A stretch of DNA of 64,000 nt from Dryocola sp032000125 (GTDB lineage: Bacteria; Pseudomonadota; Gammaproteobacteria; Enterobacterales; Enterobacteriaceae), in NCBI GenBank assembly GCA_032000125.1, contig DAMALH010000005.1, forward strand, positions 62,001-126,000, given 5' to 3'. Shown here in pieces: positions 33,959 through 43,245 of this stretch (position 1 is the stretch's first letter; the number at the start of each line of letters is the position of its first letter). A program made the position numbers and the translations under genes. Under the pieces are notes generated by a model. It had not been told where the DNA came from. It did not search any database and saw nothing but the letters and a program-made list of their open reading frames with translations.

Positions 33959-34366
33959 TTAGTTGCCCAGACCTTTGCCCGCGTCTTTGTTTTCAATCAG
34001 TTCGATTTTGTAACCGTCTGGATCTTCAACAAAAGCAATAACCGTGCTGCCGCCTTTTACCGGACCGGCTTCGCGGGTTATGTTTCCCCCGCTGTTGCGA
34101 ATGCGTTCGCAGGCTTCGGCCGCGTTATCCACGCTTAGCGCGATATGCCCATAGGCATTGCCCAACTCATAGCTGTCCACGCCCCAGTTGTAAGTCAGTT
34201 CGATAACCGCTTCTTCGGTTTCCGGACCGTAGCCGACGAAGGCCAGGGAGTATTTATATTCAGGGTTTTCGCTGGTACGCAGTAGGGTCATGCCCAGTAC
34301 GTTAGTGTAAAATTCGATGGAGCGTTGCAGATCGCCAACACGCAGCATGGTGTGAAGTAAGCGCAT
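33959..34366 (-). CDS. gloA: Glyoxalase I
   Basis: Metal-dependent lactoylglutathione lyase that turns the methylglyoxal-glutathione adduct into S-lactoylglutathione. It has 135 residues. Metal ligands are present: His5 (MRLLHTMLRV), a Glu in AVIELTYNW, His in YGHIALSV and Glu in YKIELIEN. It lies 96 bases after nemA, which fits the nemR-nemA-gloA electrophile-response operon known in E. coli. Confidence 0.96.
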   Translation of the reverse strand: MRLLHTMLRVGDLQRSIEFYTNVLGMTLLRTSENPEYKYSLAFVGYGPETEEAVIELTYNWGVDSYELGNAYGHIALSVDNAAEACERIRNSGGNITREAGPVKGGSTVIAFVEDPDGYKIELIENKDAGKGLGN

Positions 34367-34462
34367 AAATTCCTCTTAGAATTAAAACCTTAACGGCAGG
34401 AAGCGTATTCAGGATGTGCGATAAGTATAGCGGCGATTGCGCGCCGCTATCAATGGAAGGGG

Positions 34463-35560
34463 TTATAAAGTTGGGTAGTCGGTATAACCTTCCGCACCGC
34501 CGCCGTAGAAGGACTCAGGACGCTGCGGGTTAAGTTCTGCTTTGCGGTGCAGGCGTTCAACCAAATCAGGGTTTGCGATGTAATCACGGCCAAAGGCTAC
34601 CGCGTCGATTAACCCTTTGGTGATGAGGTCTTCGGCTTTTTCAGGCGAATAGGCGCCAGCGCCGATGATTACGCCGCTGAAGCGCTCGCGCACTTTCTGG
34701 CGGAATGCTTCGCTATAAGGTTTGCCGCCGGCCCAGTCAGGCTCGGACATGTGCAGGTAAGCGATGCCGCGCTTGCTCAACTCTTCAATCAGATAAAGCG
34801 CATCGGCTTCTTCGTCCGGGCCGTTATCCACGTTCTGGAAAGAGCCTACCGGCGAGACGCGGATACCAATACGATCGGCACTCCATTCTTTGCTCACGGC
34901 ATCAACCACTTCCAGCACCAGACGAGCGCGGTTTTCACGGCTGCCGCCATACACATCGGTGCGATGGTTAGAAGAAGGCGAGAGGAACTGGTGCAGCAGG
35001 TAGCCGTGCGCGGAGTGCAGTTCAACAAGGTCGAAACCCGCGTCGCGAGCGTTGCCCACCGCCTGACGGAAATCGTTCACGATGCCCGGGATCTCTTCGA
35101 GCTCCAGCGCGCGAGGCATAGAAGTATCGACGCGGATCGCGTTGCCATTTTCGTCACGCAGCGAGGTACGCGTGCCCGCAGAAATCGCGGATGGCGCCAC
35201 AGGCGCCTGGCCGTCCGGCTGAATGCTGGAGTGGGAAATGCGGCCGGTATGCCAAAGCTGTACGGCGATGCGGCCATTCTCAGCATGCACCCCCGCGGTG
35301 ATTTTTTTCCATGCTTCAACCTGTTCGGCACTGTGCAGGCCAGGCGCGCCTTCGTAGCCTTTCGCCTGAGCGGAGATCTGGGTCGCTTCGCTGATGATAA
35401 GCCCGGAGCTTGCGCGCTGGCGGTAGTACTCGGCCATCAGCGCGGTTGGGATATCGCCGGGCACGATGCTGCGCAGGCGCGTCAGCGGAGCCATGAATAC
35501 ACGGTTTGGCGTGGTAATCGCACCCACTTTCAGGGGAGTAAATAACTTATCTGCTGACAT
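34463..35560 (-). CDS. nemA: N-ethylmaleimide reductase, old yellow enzyme family
   Basis: FMN-dependent NADPH oxidoreductase of 365 residues that reduces electrophilic alkenes, quinones and nitro compounds. The substrate-binding pair lies in ELHSAHGYLLHQFL, and NHRTDVYGGS and the C-terminal GRDYIANPDL complete the barrel signatures. It is downstream of nemR on the same strand. A NemR-type box stands in the 99-base gap between them, so it may have its own regulated promoter. Confidence 0.95.
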   Translation of the reverse strand: MSADKLFTPLKVGAITTPNRVFMAPLTRLRSIVPGDIPTALMAEYYRQRASSGLIISEATQISAQAKGYEGAPGLHSAEQVEAWKKITAGVHAENGRIAVQLWHTGRISHSSIQPDGQAPVAPSAISAGTRTSLRDENGNAIRVDTSMPRALELEEIPGIVNDFRQAVGNARDAGFDLVELHSAHGYLLHQFLSPSSNHRTDVYGGSRENRARLVLEVVDAVSKEWSADRIGIRVSPVGSFQNVDNGPDEEADALYLIEELSKRGIAYLHMSEPDWAGGKPYSEAFRQKVRERFSGVIIGAGAYSPEKAEDLITKGLIDAVAFGRDYIANPDLVERLHRKAELNPQRPESFYGGGAEGYTDYPTL

Positions 35561-35575
35561 GACATATCCTTTGAG

Positions 35576-35590
35576 TAGACCGGTCGTCTA
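35576..35590. promoter_or_regulatory. NemR-type box before nemA
   Basis: TAGAC-N5-GTCTA, an inverted repeat with the same half-sites as the box before nemR but one base shorter spacing, 16 bases before the nemA ATG. Confidence 0.55.
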
Positions 35591-35659
35591 GTAATCAGTT
35601 AAATAAAAAGCCAGACTGCTGCTAAAGCCCGGCGGTGTTAATGCGGTTTCTCGCGCCAC

Positions 35660-36259
35660 TCACAAAACAGGCGGCGCGATTAAACGTTTCACATAGACAA
35701 GCGCGCTTTCCAGCGGCGCTGCGCTACGGGAAATCTTTGCCTGCAGGCTGGCGCCCAGCCACAGGGCATAAATGGTTTGCGCAAGGCTCAGCGTGTCACC
35801 GTCAATGACCAGGCTTTTTTCCGCCCGGCCTTTTTCCAGCGCGTTGGCCAGCTGGCTGATTATCTGCGCCGCGCCTTTGTCCAGCGCGCCGCGCATATCT
35901 TCGGAGAGATCGCAGACCTCCGCCGAGAGTTTTACCGTCAGGCAGCTAATCAACTGGTGGTGCTGGCAAAACCAGGTAAGGGTTTCCTGATACCAGTTCA
36001 GCACCTTTTCACGATAGTTGCCGCTGCCCTGACAGAAATGCTGCTGCAGCCGCTGGTTAAAGCCTTCGTAATAGCGTTCCAGCATCACCACCCCAAAGGC
36101 CTCTTTCGAGGGGAAGTAGTGATAGAAAGAGCCTTTCGGCACTTCGGCGGTGCGCAACAGTTCGCTTAATCCCATGCCGGTAAAGCCGCGCTGCAGGCAA
36201 AGCTGCTCGCCGGTGGCAAGAAGATGTTCGCGAGTGTCGTGGGCAGGGTTTCTGTTCAT
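35660..36259 (-). CDS. nemR: TetR-family electrophile- and hypochlorite-sensing repressor NemR
   Basis: Regulator of 199 residues, the same length as E. coli NemR. The N-terminal helix-turn-helix ends in KGSFYHYFPSKEAFG. The redox-sensing Cys106 (ISCLTVKLS) and Cys116 (EVCDLSEDM) are both kept. The ATG at 36259 gives the E. coli-like start MNRNPAHDTREHLL. Oxidants and electrophiles release it from DNA and so induce nemA and gloA. Confidence 0.95.
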   Translation of the reverse strand: MNRNPAHDTREHLLATGEQLCLQRGFTGMGLSELLRTAEVPKGSFYHYFPSKEAFGVVMLERYYEGFNQRLQQHFCQGSGNYREKVLNWYQETLTWFCQHHQLISCLTVKLSAEVCDLSEDMRGALDKGAAQIISQLANALEKGRAEKSLVIDGDTLSLAQTIYALWLGASLQAKISRSAAPLESALVYVKRLIAPPVL

Positions 36260-36273
36260 GGCGAACACTGTAA

Positions 36274-36289
36274 TAGACCAATCAGTCTA
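36274..36289. promoter_or_regulatory. NemR box of nemR
   Basis: TAGACCAATCAGTCTA, an inverted repeat agreeing with the TAGACC-N4-GGTCTA NemR box of E. coli at all but one position, 15 bases before the nemR ATG. Confidence 0.75.
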
Positions 36290-36331
36290 GCGCAAGCCGC
36301 GGGCGAAAGATTTGAACTATTTGCCCGTTAA

Positions 36332-37960
36332 TCACGCTTTGCGGCAGCCGGCGAGAATATCCATATGGGGCTGATATACGGAACTTTTAATATCCATCAT
36401 CCCAAGCAGGGTAGAAAAAATATTATCCTGGGATACGTCGCTGCTGGCGGCTCTCTTCGTCAGGCAGTCCGGGTCTAGCGCATAATTTTGCTGATAATCC
36501 TTCGACAGCCAGAACAGCAAAGGGATATGCGTTTGCTGGGCCGGTGCCAGCATATAAGGCGTGCCGTGCAGATAGATGCCGCTTTCTCCAAGTGATTCAC
36601 CGTGATCGGAAAGATAAACCAGGGCGGTGTTAAATTTGTCAGCATGCTTTTTAAGCATCGCGATGGTGCGGCTAACCACATCATCGGTATACAAAATAGT
36701 ATTGTCGTAGGTATTTATCAGCGACTGGCGGTCACAATCCTGAATCTGATTGCTGTCGCAGGTGGGCGTGAACCGACGGAATGTGTCCGGGTAACGCTGA
36801 TAATAGGCGGGGCCGTGGCTGCCCATCAGATGCAGTACAACCACCGAATCCTGCTGCATTCCATCCAGCACGTTATCCAGGCGGTACAGCACCGCATCGT
36901 CAACGCAGGATTTATTTTTGCACAGGCCGCTTAGCCCCCACTGGGTCATATCGGTGTGCGGAATGCGGCTGCATGCGCCTTTACAGCCGCCGTCGTTGTC
37001 GCGCCACAGAAGGTTTATTCCGGCATGCGCCATCACATCCAGCAGGCCTTCCTGGTGGCGGGCAAGATCGGCGTCGTACCGTTTTCTGGGCATGCCTGAA
37101 AACATGCAGGGTACAGAAACGGCGGTTTCAGTGCCGCAGGAGGTAGCGTTTGGGAAATAAATCACGCCTTGCTTCTTCATTTCCGGATTTGTTTCGCGAG
37201 CGTAACCGCCCAGGGAATAATTTTCCGCGCGGGAGGCTTCTCCAACGACCAGCACCACAAGCGTTTTCTTGTTCTGCTGGCTGATAACCGGGCCTTTTGT
37301 GGCATCTTCGCCGATGCGAATCAGCGATTGGCTGCCAGTAAACCAACGCGCTTTGCTGTAACCGCTAATGGCGCTGATGTAATTAGCCGGCGTCACCATT
37401 TTCACCACGTTTTTGTTGTTGCGAAACAGCGAGGCATAGTCCTTATAAAAGACAGCGGCAACCAGAATAATCACCAGCAGCCCGGCCAGAACGCCCACCA
37501 GACGGCTCAGAAACAGGTGCCACCAGCGCGCGGGCTTAATTTTTATCGTTGTGAGAATAAGGGCGGGAATTAAACCGGCAACGGAGAGCCACATCAACAT
37601 TTGCGGTGTGATAAGCGCCCGGGCCTCCTGGGCGTTAGTTTCAAATACGTTGACCATCATGTTCTGGTCGATGACGGCGCCGTAGGTGTACATAAAATAG
37701 TTGCTTGCCGCGCAGCCCAGCACAAGCAGGGCCAGCATCGGTTTGCGCAGCCACGGAATATTGATTGCGCTAAAAATTGTCAGCCAGGCGCAGAAAAGCA
37801 CAACGGGCACAGAGGCTGCAAATAGCCAGCTGTGCACGGAGTCGGGGGTAATAATTTGCCAGCTGCGGCGAATAAACAGCGCGTTAATAGCCGTAAAAAA
37901 GATTGCGCAGCAAAAATTAAAGCCTGCATCGTTACACTGTAACTTTTTAATGTGTGTCAT
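36332..37960 (-). CDS. EptA/MCR-family phosphoethanolamine-lipid A transferase
   Basis: Inner-membrane enzyme of 542 residues. Five N-terminal helices (to about residue 172) are followed by a periplasmic sulfatase-fold domain. Metal and catalytic residues are in place: Glu241 (VGEASRAEN), nucleophile Thr279 (SCGTETAVSVPCMF), and the SDHGESLGE segment with metal ligands. Cysteine pairs that form disulfides in this family are present. The family adds phosphoethanolamine to lipid A, lowering polymyxin binding. No pmrAB/basRS pair adjoins it, so it looks like an extra, chromosomal EptA-type gene. It is not in this place in E. coli. Confidence 0.87.
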   Translation of the reverse strand: MTHIKKLQCNDAGFNFCCAIFFTAINALFIRRSWQIITPDSVHSWLFAASVPVVLFCAWLTIFSAINIPWLRKPMLALLVLGCAASNYFMYTYGAVIDQNMMVNVFETNAQEARALITPQMLMWLSVAGLIPALILTTIKIKPARWWHLFLSRLVGVLAGLLVIILVAAVFYKDYASLFRNNKNVVKMVTPANYISAISGYSKARWFTGSQSLIRIGEDATKGPVISQQNKKTLVVLVVGEASRAENYSLGGYARETNPEMKKQGVIYFPNATSCGTETAVSVPCMFSGMPRKRYDADLARHQEGLLDVMAHAGINLLWRDNDGGCKGACSRIPHTDMTQWGLSGLCKNKSCVDDAVLYRLDNVLDGMQQDSVVVLHLMGSHGPAYYQRYPDTFRRFTPTCDSNQIQDCDRQSLINTYDNTILYTDDVVSRTIAMLKKHADKFNTALVYLSDHGESLGESGIYLHGTPYMLAPAQQTHIPLLFWLSKDYQQNYALDPDCLTKRAASSDVSQDNIFSTLLGMMDIKSSVYQPHMDILAGCRKA

Positions 37961-38146
37961 AGCCGTCGTTCATCATTCTGAAGATGGCGCACAGCGTAAT
38001 AAACGAAGATTAGGCGAACCTTAGTTTTGCCAGGCTCAGCAAATGTTTCTGCACGGCGCACGGCGCTGCAATTATCCTTCTTAGCCGCTTGCAACCCGGC
38101 GATTGTCGGGCTTCAATTGTAGGAAGGTTGATAACGGAGGAAATGA

Positions 38147-38386
38147 GTGCCAGAACAGCTTGAGTTTTTCCCCATCCAGAGTCCGTGCCGTGGCATCTGC
38201 CAGTCCGATGAGCGCGGTTTTTGCCGTGGCTGCATGCGCAGCCGGGACGAAAGATTTAACTGGCAGAAAATGAGCGATACGCAGAAGCAGGACGTATTAC
38301 GCCTCTGCCGCCAGCGCTTTTTGCGCAAGTTACGAGCAAACAACCATGCCGAGCCCGAAGAACCGCAGCAACCCTCACTTTTTTAA
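38147..38386 (+). CDS. ydhL: DUF1289-family protein YdhL
   Basis: Small protein of 79 residues with four Cys in SPCRGICQSDERGFCRGC, probably a metal-binding knuckle. The GTG start follows GGAGG; an overlapping ATG at 38143 is in another frame. Length and ending (QPSLF) match E. coli YdhL. Its function is unknown. It precedes ydhF as in E. coli. Confidence 0.87.
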   Translation: MPEQLEFFPIQSPCRGICQSDERGFCRGCMRSRDERFNWQKMSDTQKQDVLRLCRQRFLRKLRANNHAEPEEPQQPSLF

Positions 38387-38444
38387 TCCCTTAACCTCGT
38401 TATACTCCGTCGCAGAATTTATCTATCAGTGAGGTCATGCTTTT

Positions 38445-39341
38445 ATGGTACAGCGCATTACGATTTCCCCGCAGGGGCCGGAGTTTTCACGTCTGGTGAT
38501 GGGGTACTGGCGTTTGATGGAGTGGAACATGTCGCCACGCCAGCTCGCGAGCTTTATTGAAGAACATGTTGACCTTGGGATCACTACGGCCGATCACGCC
38601 GATATTTATGGCGGCTACCTGTGTGAAGCGGCCTTTGGCGACGCGATGCGTCTGGTACCGCATTTACGCGAAAAAATGGAGATCGTGACGAAATGCGGTA
38701 TTGCCACCACGGCTAACCCGGATCACGCTCTGGGCCACTACATTACCGACCGCAGCCACATCATCAGCAGCGCGGAATCCTCGCTGCAAAAACTGGCAAC
38801 GGACTATCTGGATCTGCTGTTAATCCATCGCCCGGACCCGCTAATGGACGCTGACGAAGTGGCCGAAGCTTTCACCGTGCTGCACCAGAGCGGGAAAGTG
38901 CGCCACTTTGGCGTGTCCAACTTCACCCCCGCTCAGTTCGCGCTGCTGCAGTCACGCCTGCCGTTTACGCTGGCAACGAATCAGGTTGAGATTTCGTCGG
39001 TACACCAGCCTGCGATACTGGACGGCACTCTGGATCAGTGCCAGCAACTGCGCATTCGTCCTATGGCCTGGTCTTGCCTCGGCGGCGGCAGCCTGTTTAG
39101 CGACGACGCTTTCCAGCCGCTGCGCGACGAGCTGCACGCCGTGGCGGATGAAATCGGCGCGCAGACCATCGAACAGGTGGTGTATGCGTGGGTGATGCGT
39201 CTGCCGTCGCAGCCGCTGCCGATTATCGGCTCCGGCAAGATTGAACGCGTGCGTTCTGCTATTCACGCGCTTTCTCTGGATATGAACCGCCAGCAGTGGT
39301 TCCGCATTCGTAAAGCGGCGCTGGGCTACGACGTGCCTTAA
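38445..39341 (+). CDS. ydhF: Aldo/keto reductase-family oxidoreductase YdhF
   Basis: Predicted NADPH-dependent aldo/keto reductase of 298 residues, with the catalytic Asp-Tyr pair near GITTADHADIYGGY, then DYLDLLLIHRPDP and the C-terminal IIGSGKIERV cofactor site. It matches E. coli YdhF in length and place between ydhL and sodC. The substrate is not known. Confidence 0.93.
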   Translation: MVQRITISPQGPEFSRLVMGYWRLMEWNMSPRQLASFIEEHVDLGITTADHADIYGGYLCEAAFGDAMRLVPHLREKMEIVTKCGIATTANPDHALGHYITDRSHIISSAESSLQKLATDYLDLLLIHRPDPLMDADEVAEAFTVLHQSGKVRHFGVSNFTPAQFALLQSRLPFTLATNQVEISSVHQPAILDGTLDQCQQLRIRPMAWSCLGGGSLFSDDAFQPLRDELHAVADEIGAQTIEQVVYAWVMRLPSQPLPIIGSGKIERVRSAIHALSLDMNRQQWFRIRKAALGYDVP

Positions 39342-39422
39342 TCCTGAAAAACGCTCGCCTCCCGGTGAAAACGGCGCCTGTAGCCTATGCTTAACAGGCG
39401 AAAAGATAACCCGGGAGGTAAC

Positions 39423-39944
39423 ATGAAGCGTTTTAGTCTGGCTCTGTTAGCACTTCTAACCTGCGCCGCGGCGCAGGCGGCAAGCGAAAAAGTAGAAATG
39501 AACCTCGTCACGGCGCAGGGTATTGGCGACTCGGTTGGCGAGGTTACTATCAACGAAACGGACAAAGGCCTGGAATTTGTTCCCGATCTGCAAACCCTTC
39601 CGCCGGGCGAACACGGTTTTCACGTTCACGCCAACGGCACCTGTGAACCCGCATTAAAAGAAGGTAAACCTTCTGCCGCAGAAGCGGCCGGTGGGCACCT
39701 CGATCCGGAACATACCGGTAAACATCTGGGGCCAGAAGGCGTTGGGCATCTTGGGGATCTGCCCGTGCTGCAGGTGAATAACGATGGCAAAGCAACGCTG
39801 CCCGTTACCGCGCCGCGTCTGAAAAAACTTGATGACGTGAAGGGTAAGGCGCTTATGGTGCATGTCGGCGGCGATAATATGTCCGATCGGCCTAAACCTC
39901 TCGGTGGTGGAGGCGAGCGCTACGCCTGCGGCGTGATTAAATAA
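39423..39944 (+). CDS. sodC: Periplasmic Cu,Zn superoxide dismutase
   Basis: Secreted 173-residue SodC. A signal peptide (MKRFSLALLALLTCAAAQA) precedes the Cu/Zn site histidines (GFHVHANG, GGHLDPEHTGKHLG, GHLGDLP, MVHVGGDN) and the C-terminal GGERYACGV disulfide Cys. The ATG at 39423 follows GGGAGGT; the longer frame has no ribosome site. It is the only superoxide dismutase gene in this window: sodB is absent from its usual place near mepH. Confidence 0.96.
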   Translation: MKRFSLALLALLTCAAAQAASEKVEMNLVTAQGIGDSVGEVTINETDKGLEFVPDLQTLPPGEHGFHVHANGTCEPALKEGKPSAAEAAGGHLDPEHTGKHLGPEGVGHLGDLPVLQVNNDGKATLPVTAPRLKKLDDVKGKALMVHVGGDNMSDRPKPLGGGGERYACGVIK

Positions 39945-39945
39945 G

Positions 39946-41967
39946 TCAGCGGCCGCCTGTCAGCGAACCGGCAGGCGGTGCCTGTTCCAGTTGCGATAGC
40001 GAGCAGTAAAGTCGCCAGACGATCCCGGCCAGATCGCGTGCCGCCGGATTATGATGATGGGACAGGCTGTCGCATATTCTTTGTAATTCGCGCAGTGCCT
40101 CGCCAAGGGGACGCTGCTGCACTCCTCGTTCGCTCATCACATCCCGCAACGTATGTATGCAAATATCCCGCACGTTCGCGAGCGGGTCAGAACGCGATTG
40201 CCAACTGCGTAGCTGCCACACCACGTGGGAACAGTTAAGCAGCACCACGCCCCAGCGCAACAGCCAGCGCCTGGCCGTTTCATCCTTGCTGTTACTCAAC
40301 TGGCTAATGTGGTGGTAAACCAGCGACTCAAACTGATGTTCGCTGCGCAGCGGTTTGCTGCTTAGCTGGTCGACAAACCCGCGGCGTAAAGAACGAATAT
40401 GACGGCGGCTTTTGCGCGTGTCGGAGCTTGGGCGCAGAACGGAAAAGGCGACCCAGGACAATCCCACGCCGATGACTTTCGCCAGGTTATCGTTCAGAAA
40501 TTCTGCGAAGTCATAGACGGGCGGGTTGGTCACGGCAATAAACGAGCCCATAAACACGATTAGCTGTCCCCACAGCCCGGCAAGCTTTGGCTGCTGCAGC
40601 TTCATAAGCTGCAGTGTGGCAAGTAGAGGAAATAAGAAGAGCAGGAACTGCCACAGATCCGTTATCTGCACCATCAGGCCAAATTTGACCAGCAAGCTGA
40701 ACAACGACAGCCAAAGCAAAGTGCGCATCAGCAGAGTTAAAGAGCCAAGCGGCGAGGCCACCGAGGAGTAAAGCACGCAGCTTATGGCCGCCAGTGAAAG
40801 GGCGCCGCCTGCGGATTCCCATTGGCTGCTTACTCCCCAGGCGCCGGTTACCGTAATCACGCAGAATGTGCGCACCGCGCTCCAGGCTGCTTCGGCGTTA
40901 TCCGTGTGGCGCGCGAGTGAAGGCGCTTCAGGCGGTGCGATAATGGAAACAGGCGTGGCGTTTTCCAGCTCCCGCAGCCAGCGGCTGCTGTCGAGATACA
41001 GCCAGCAGAAATAGCGCAGGCGGAGCCAGAAAGCCCGGTGGCGATAATCGTTCCGATCCTCAGGGGCAAGCTGCTGCAGAAGGCGTGCAACATTGTATTT
41101 GTGCGTGTCAGGGCGAGCCAGCGCTTTAAGCAGTGTTTCAAGCAGCGGCCAGAGCTGCTCCGGCGGATCGGGCCAGTTTAACAACATGCGGCGCAGGCCC
41201 GAAATAACGCTGGTCAGGCGCAACTGCCGGTGCAGAAGGTAGTTGAGTAAATTGTTCTGACGACGAAAGCGGTAGTGGCTCCAGAACGCCTGAATACGCA
41301 GCAGGTTCAGCGTCAGTATCTGGCTGATGACGCCCTCATGGGCGGTGCGTATCGCCTCCGTGGTTTCCGGCTTCCACAGCAGGCTGGCATGCTCCAGCAG
41401 GCGGGCATGCATGTTTTTAAGAGCCGTCAGCAGCGCGGTGCCATCGGAGGTGCTGGGCAGCACCATCATCATAAAACCGCCGCACAGTATCCCGACCACC
41501 ACTTCGCAAACGCGCGCCTGGGCTATGTCCCACAGCTCGGTGGATTCGAGGGTATTAATCATCGGGAAGGCAATGATTGCGGCGGTGTAGCCCGCCAGCA
41601 TAAAGGCGTAGGCGGCGTTATTCTGGAAGTGGCTTGAAACCCAGGTGCACAGCGCAAGCCAGGCCGCCATGGCAAAAATGAACAGCCAGGGATCGTTTAG
41701 GGTGTTACCGGCAATAATCAGCGCCGCCGTTGCGCCAATAAAGCTGCCAGCAATGCGTCCCAGGCTTTTGCTGACCACACCGCCGACGGTTGGGAAGCTG
41801 ACCACGGCGGCGGAAGTCATCGCCCAGTAAGGTTCGTCCAGATTAAGGCCGTAGGCGATGGATAGTGCCAGACACATCGCAATAGCGTTACGCAGCGCAT
41901 AGCGCCACTGCCCGCCGCTTGCCTTTCCCCAGGGCGTATTGCGCCATTCAAGCCAGCTAAGTTTCAT
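39946..41967 (-). CDS. ydhK: FUSC-family inner-membrane protein YdhK
   Basis: Large membrane protein of 673 residues. Two clusters of hydrophobic helices, at about residues 25-170 and 360-510, alternate with cytoplasmic helical domains, as in AaeB-type aromatic-acid efflux proteins. It is the last gene of ydhI-ydhJ-ydhK, the same layout as aaeX-aaeA-aaeB, and probably forms an efflux pump with YdhJ. The divergent slyA gene and its operator make SlyA control likely. Confidence 0.92.
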   Translation of the reverse strand: MKLSWLEWRNTPWGKASGGQWRYALRNAIAMCLALSIAYGLNLDEPYWAMTSAAVVSFPTVGGVVSKSLGRIAGSFIGATAALIIAGNTLNDPWLFIFAMAAWLALCTWVSSHFQNNAAYAFMLAGYTAAIIAFPMINTLESTELWDIAQARVCEVVVGILCGGFMMMVLPSTSDGTALLTALKNMHARLLEHASLLWKPETTEAIRTAHEGVISQILTLNLLRIQAFWSHYRFRRQNNLLNYLLHRQLRLTSVISGLRRMLLNWPDPPEQLWPLLETLLKALARPDTHKYNVARLLQQLAPEDRNDYRHRAFWLRLRYFCWLYLDSSRWLRELENATPVSIIAPPEAPSLARHTDNAEAAWSAVRTFCVITVTGAWGVSSQWESAGGALSLAAISCVLYSSVASPLGSLTLLMRTLLWLSLFSLLVKFGLMVQITDLWQFLLFLFPLLATLQLMKLQQPKLAGLWGQLIVFMGSFIAVTNPPVYDFAEFLNDNLAKVIGVGLSWVAFSVLRPSSDTRKSRRHIRSLRRGFVDQLSSKPLRSEHQFESLVYHHISQLSNSKDETARRWLLRWGVVLLNCSHVVWQLRSWQSRSDPLANVRDICIHTLRDVMSERGVQQRPLGEALRELQRICDSLSHHHNPAARDLAGIVWRLYCSLSQLEQAPPAGSLTGGR

Positions 41968-41974
41968 TGCCGGC

Positions 41975-42832
41975 TCAGTGCGAAACGGTCACGGTGCAGG
42001 TGGTGCCGGAAACCAGCGTCACATCCTGTGGAATAGCGTCCAGCTTGATTCGTACCGGCACGCGCTGGGCCAGACGCACCCAGGGCACGTTAGGCTTGAT
42101 ATCCGGCACGAGGTCGCTTTCATTCTCAATGCTCTGATCGTATATAGCACGGCCGATGCTTTCCACTTTTCCGCTCAGCGGCCGGTGCCCGCTATAAAGA
42201 ATAATATTTGCCGGGTTTCCAGGCTGGATATGCCGCAGCTTAGTCTCTTCGAAATATCCGACCACGTAGAACGAATGGCTGTCCACCAGAGCAAACACGG
42301 GCTGGCCTGTCGTGGCGTAGTCGCCGGTACGGGTTAAGAGATGGGTGACCCAGCCGTCTACCGGCGCGCTAACCGTGGTCTGGCTAAGTTGCCACTGCGC
42401 GTGCTCAAGCGTGGCCTGCGCGGCTTTTACCGTGGCCTCAGCAGCCTTAACGTTGATGTTTGCGGTGTCCATATCTTCTGCCGAGATGTAATTGCGCGGC
42501 AGGTTATTGCGCCGGCGGGCTTCATTGCTGTGTTTTGCCAGTTCTGACTGAGCCTGGGCAAGCTGCGCCCGAGCGTTCAGTTCGGCAATATGCCAGGGCG
42601 TAGGATCTATGGTGAACAACAGGGTGCCCGCTTTGACGAACTGGTTGTCGACCACGTTAAGTTTCGTAATGGTCCCGGAAACCTGCGGCGTGATGCTGAC
42701 CTGCTCGGCGCGAACTTTGCCGTCTCGCGTCCACGGTGATTGCATGTAATAATTCCACAGCAGCCAGCCAGCAACCAGCGCGACGGCGAAAACCAGCAGG
42801 GTAGAAAAATACTTTAAGGTTTTAAAATTCAT
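41975..42832 (-). CDS. ydhJ: HlyD/membrane-fusion protein YdhJ
   Basis: Periplasmic adaptor of 285 residues. One N-terminal membrane span (YFSTLLVFAVALVAGWLLW), a barrel-sandwich (SITPQVSGTI near residue 48, VSAPVDGWVTHLL later) and an alpha-helical hairpin are seen. The ATG at 42832 gives the E. coli length. It partners with YdhK, seven bases downstream. Confidence 0.93.
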   Translation of the reverse strand: MNFKTLKYFSTLLVFAVALVAGWLLWNYYMQSPWTRDGKVRAEQVSITPQVSGTITKLNVVDNQFVKAGTLLFTIDPTPWHIAELNARAQLAQAQSELAKHSNEARRRNNLPRNYISAEDMDTANINVKAAEATVKAAQATLEHAQWQLSQTTVSAPVDGWVTHLLTRTGDYATTGQPVFALVDSHSFYVVGYFEETKLRHIQPGNPANIILYSGHRPLSGKVESIGRAIYDQSIENESDLVPDIKPNVPWVRLAQRVPVRIKLDAIPQDVTLVSGTTCTVTVSH

Positions 42833-42836
42833 CTTG

Positions 42837-43073
42837 TTACCATGCAACCAGAATGACAAGAGCAGCGCTCACCGACAGGGCAAAAAGCGAGAGATCCATC
42901 AGCGTGGGGTGCCATATCTCCCCTGAATACATCCAGTCTCGTAAAAGCCGATGCAGGACGAGCCAGATAAAAAAGCCCAGCATCACCGCTTTAAACAGAG
43001 GGGGAAAGTAAATGGATGCGCCTACTATAAAATCCTGGAAGCCCTGGCCTGATGCGGTAAAAATGAAGCTCAT
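42837..43073 (-). CDS. ydhI: DUF1656 membrane protein YdhI
   Basis: Small inner-membrane protein of 78 residues with two hydrophobic segments, related to AaeX. It is first in the ydhIJK operon; its stop codon is four bases from the ydhJ start. The role in the pump is unknown. Confidence 0.9.
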   Translation of the reverse strand: MSFIFTASGQGFQDFIVGASIYFPPLFKAVMLGFFIWLVLHRLLRDWMYSGEIWHPTLMDLSLFALSVSAALVILVAW

Positions 43074-43214
43074 GTCGGATAATCCTTTAAACTGCGGGGA
43101 GGGTTACCGTTTCCCCTGACTTCGGTATAGGAAGCGTAGCTGGAAACATAACGCCAGCAAAAGTAAGGGAATTGTTTTTTGCAATTAATGCCTGCATATC
43201 TAGTCTAAAATCAG

Positions 43215-43220
43215 TATAAT
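43215..43220 (+). promoter_or_regulatory. -10 element of slyA
   Basis: Exact TATAAT. The -35 region is weak. The SlyA palindrome follows three bases later and would cover the transcription start, which fits autorepression. Confidence 0.6.
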
Positions 43221-43222
43221 AA

Positions 43223-43238
43223 GTTAGCAAGCTAATTA
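43223..43238. promoter_or_regulatory. SlyA operator in the slyA promoter
   Basis: GTTAGCAAGCTAATTA, containing the perfect SlyA consensus palindrome TTAGCAAGCTAA, directly before the slyA ribosome site and in the ydhI-slyA divergent region. Confidence 0.85.
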
Positions 43239-43245
43239 TAAGGAG

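Noticed and set aside
34751..35545. 264-codon plus-strand frame inside nemA
   Set aside because: Antisense shadow of nemA. The product has no recognisable domain.
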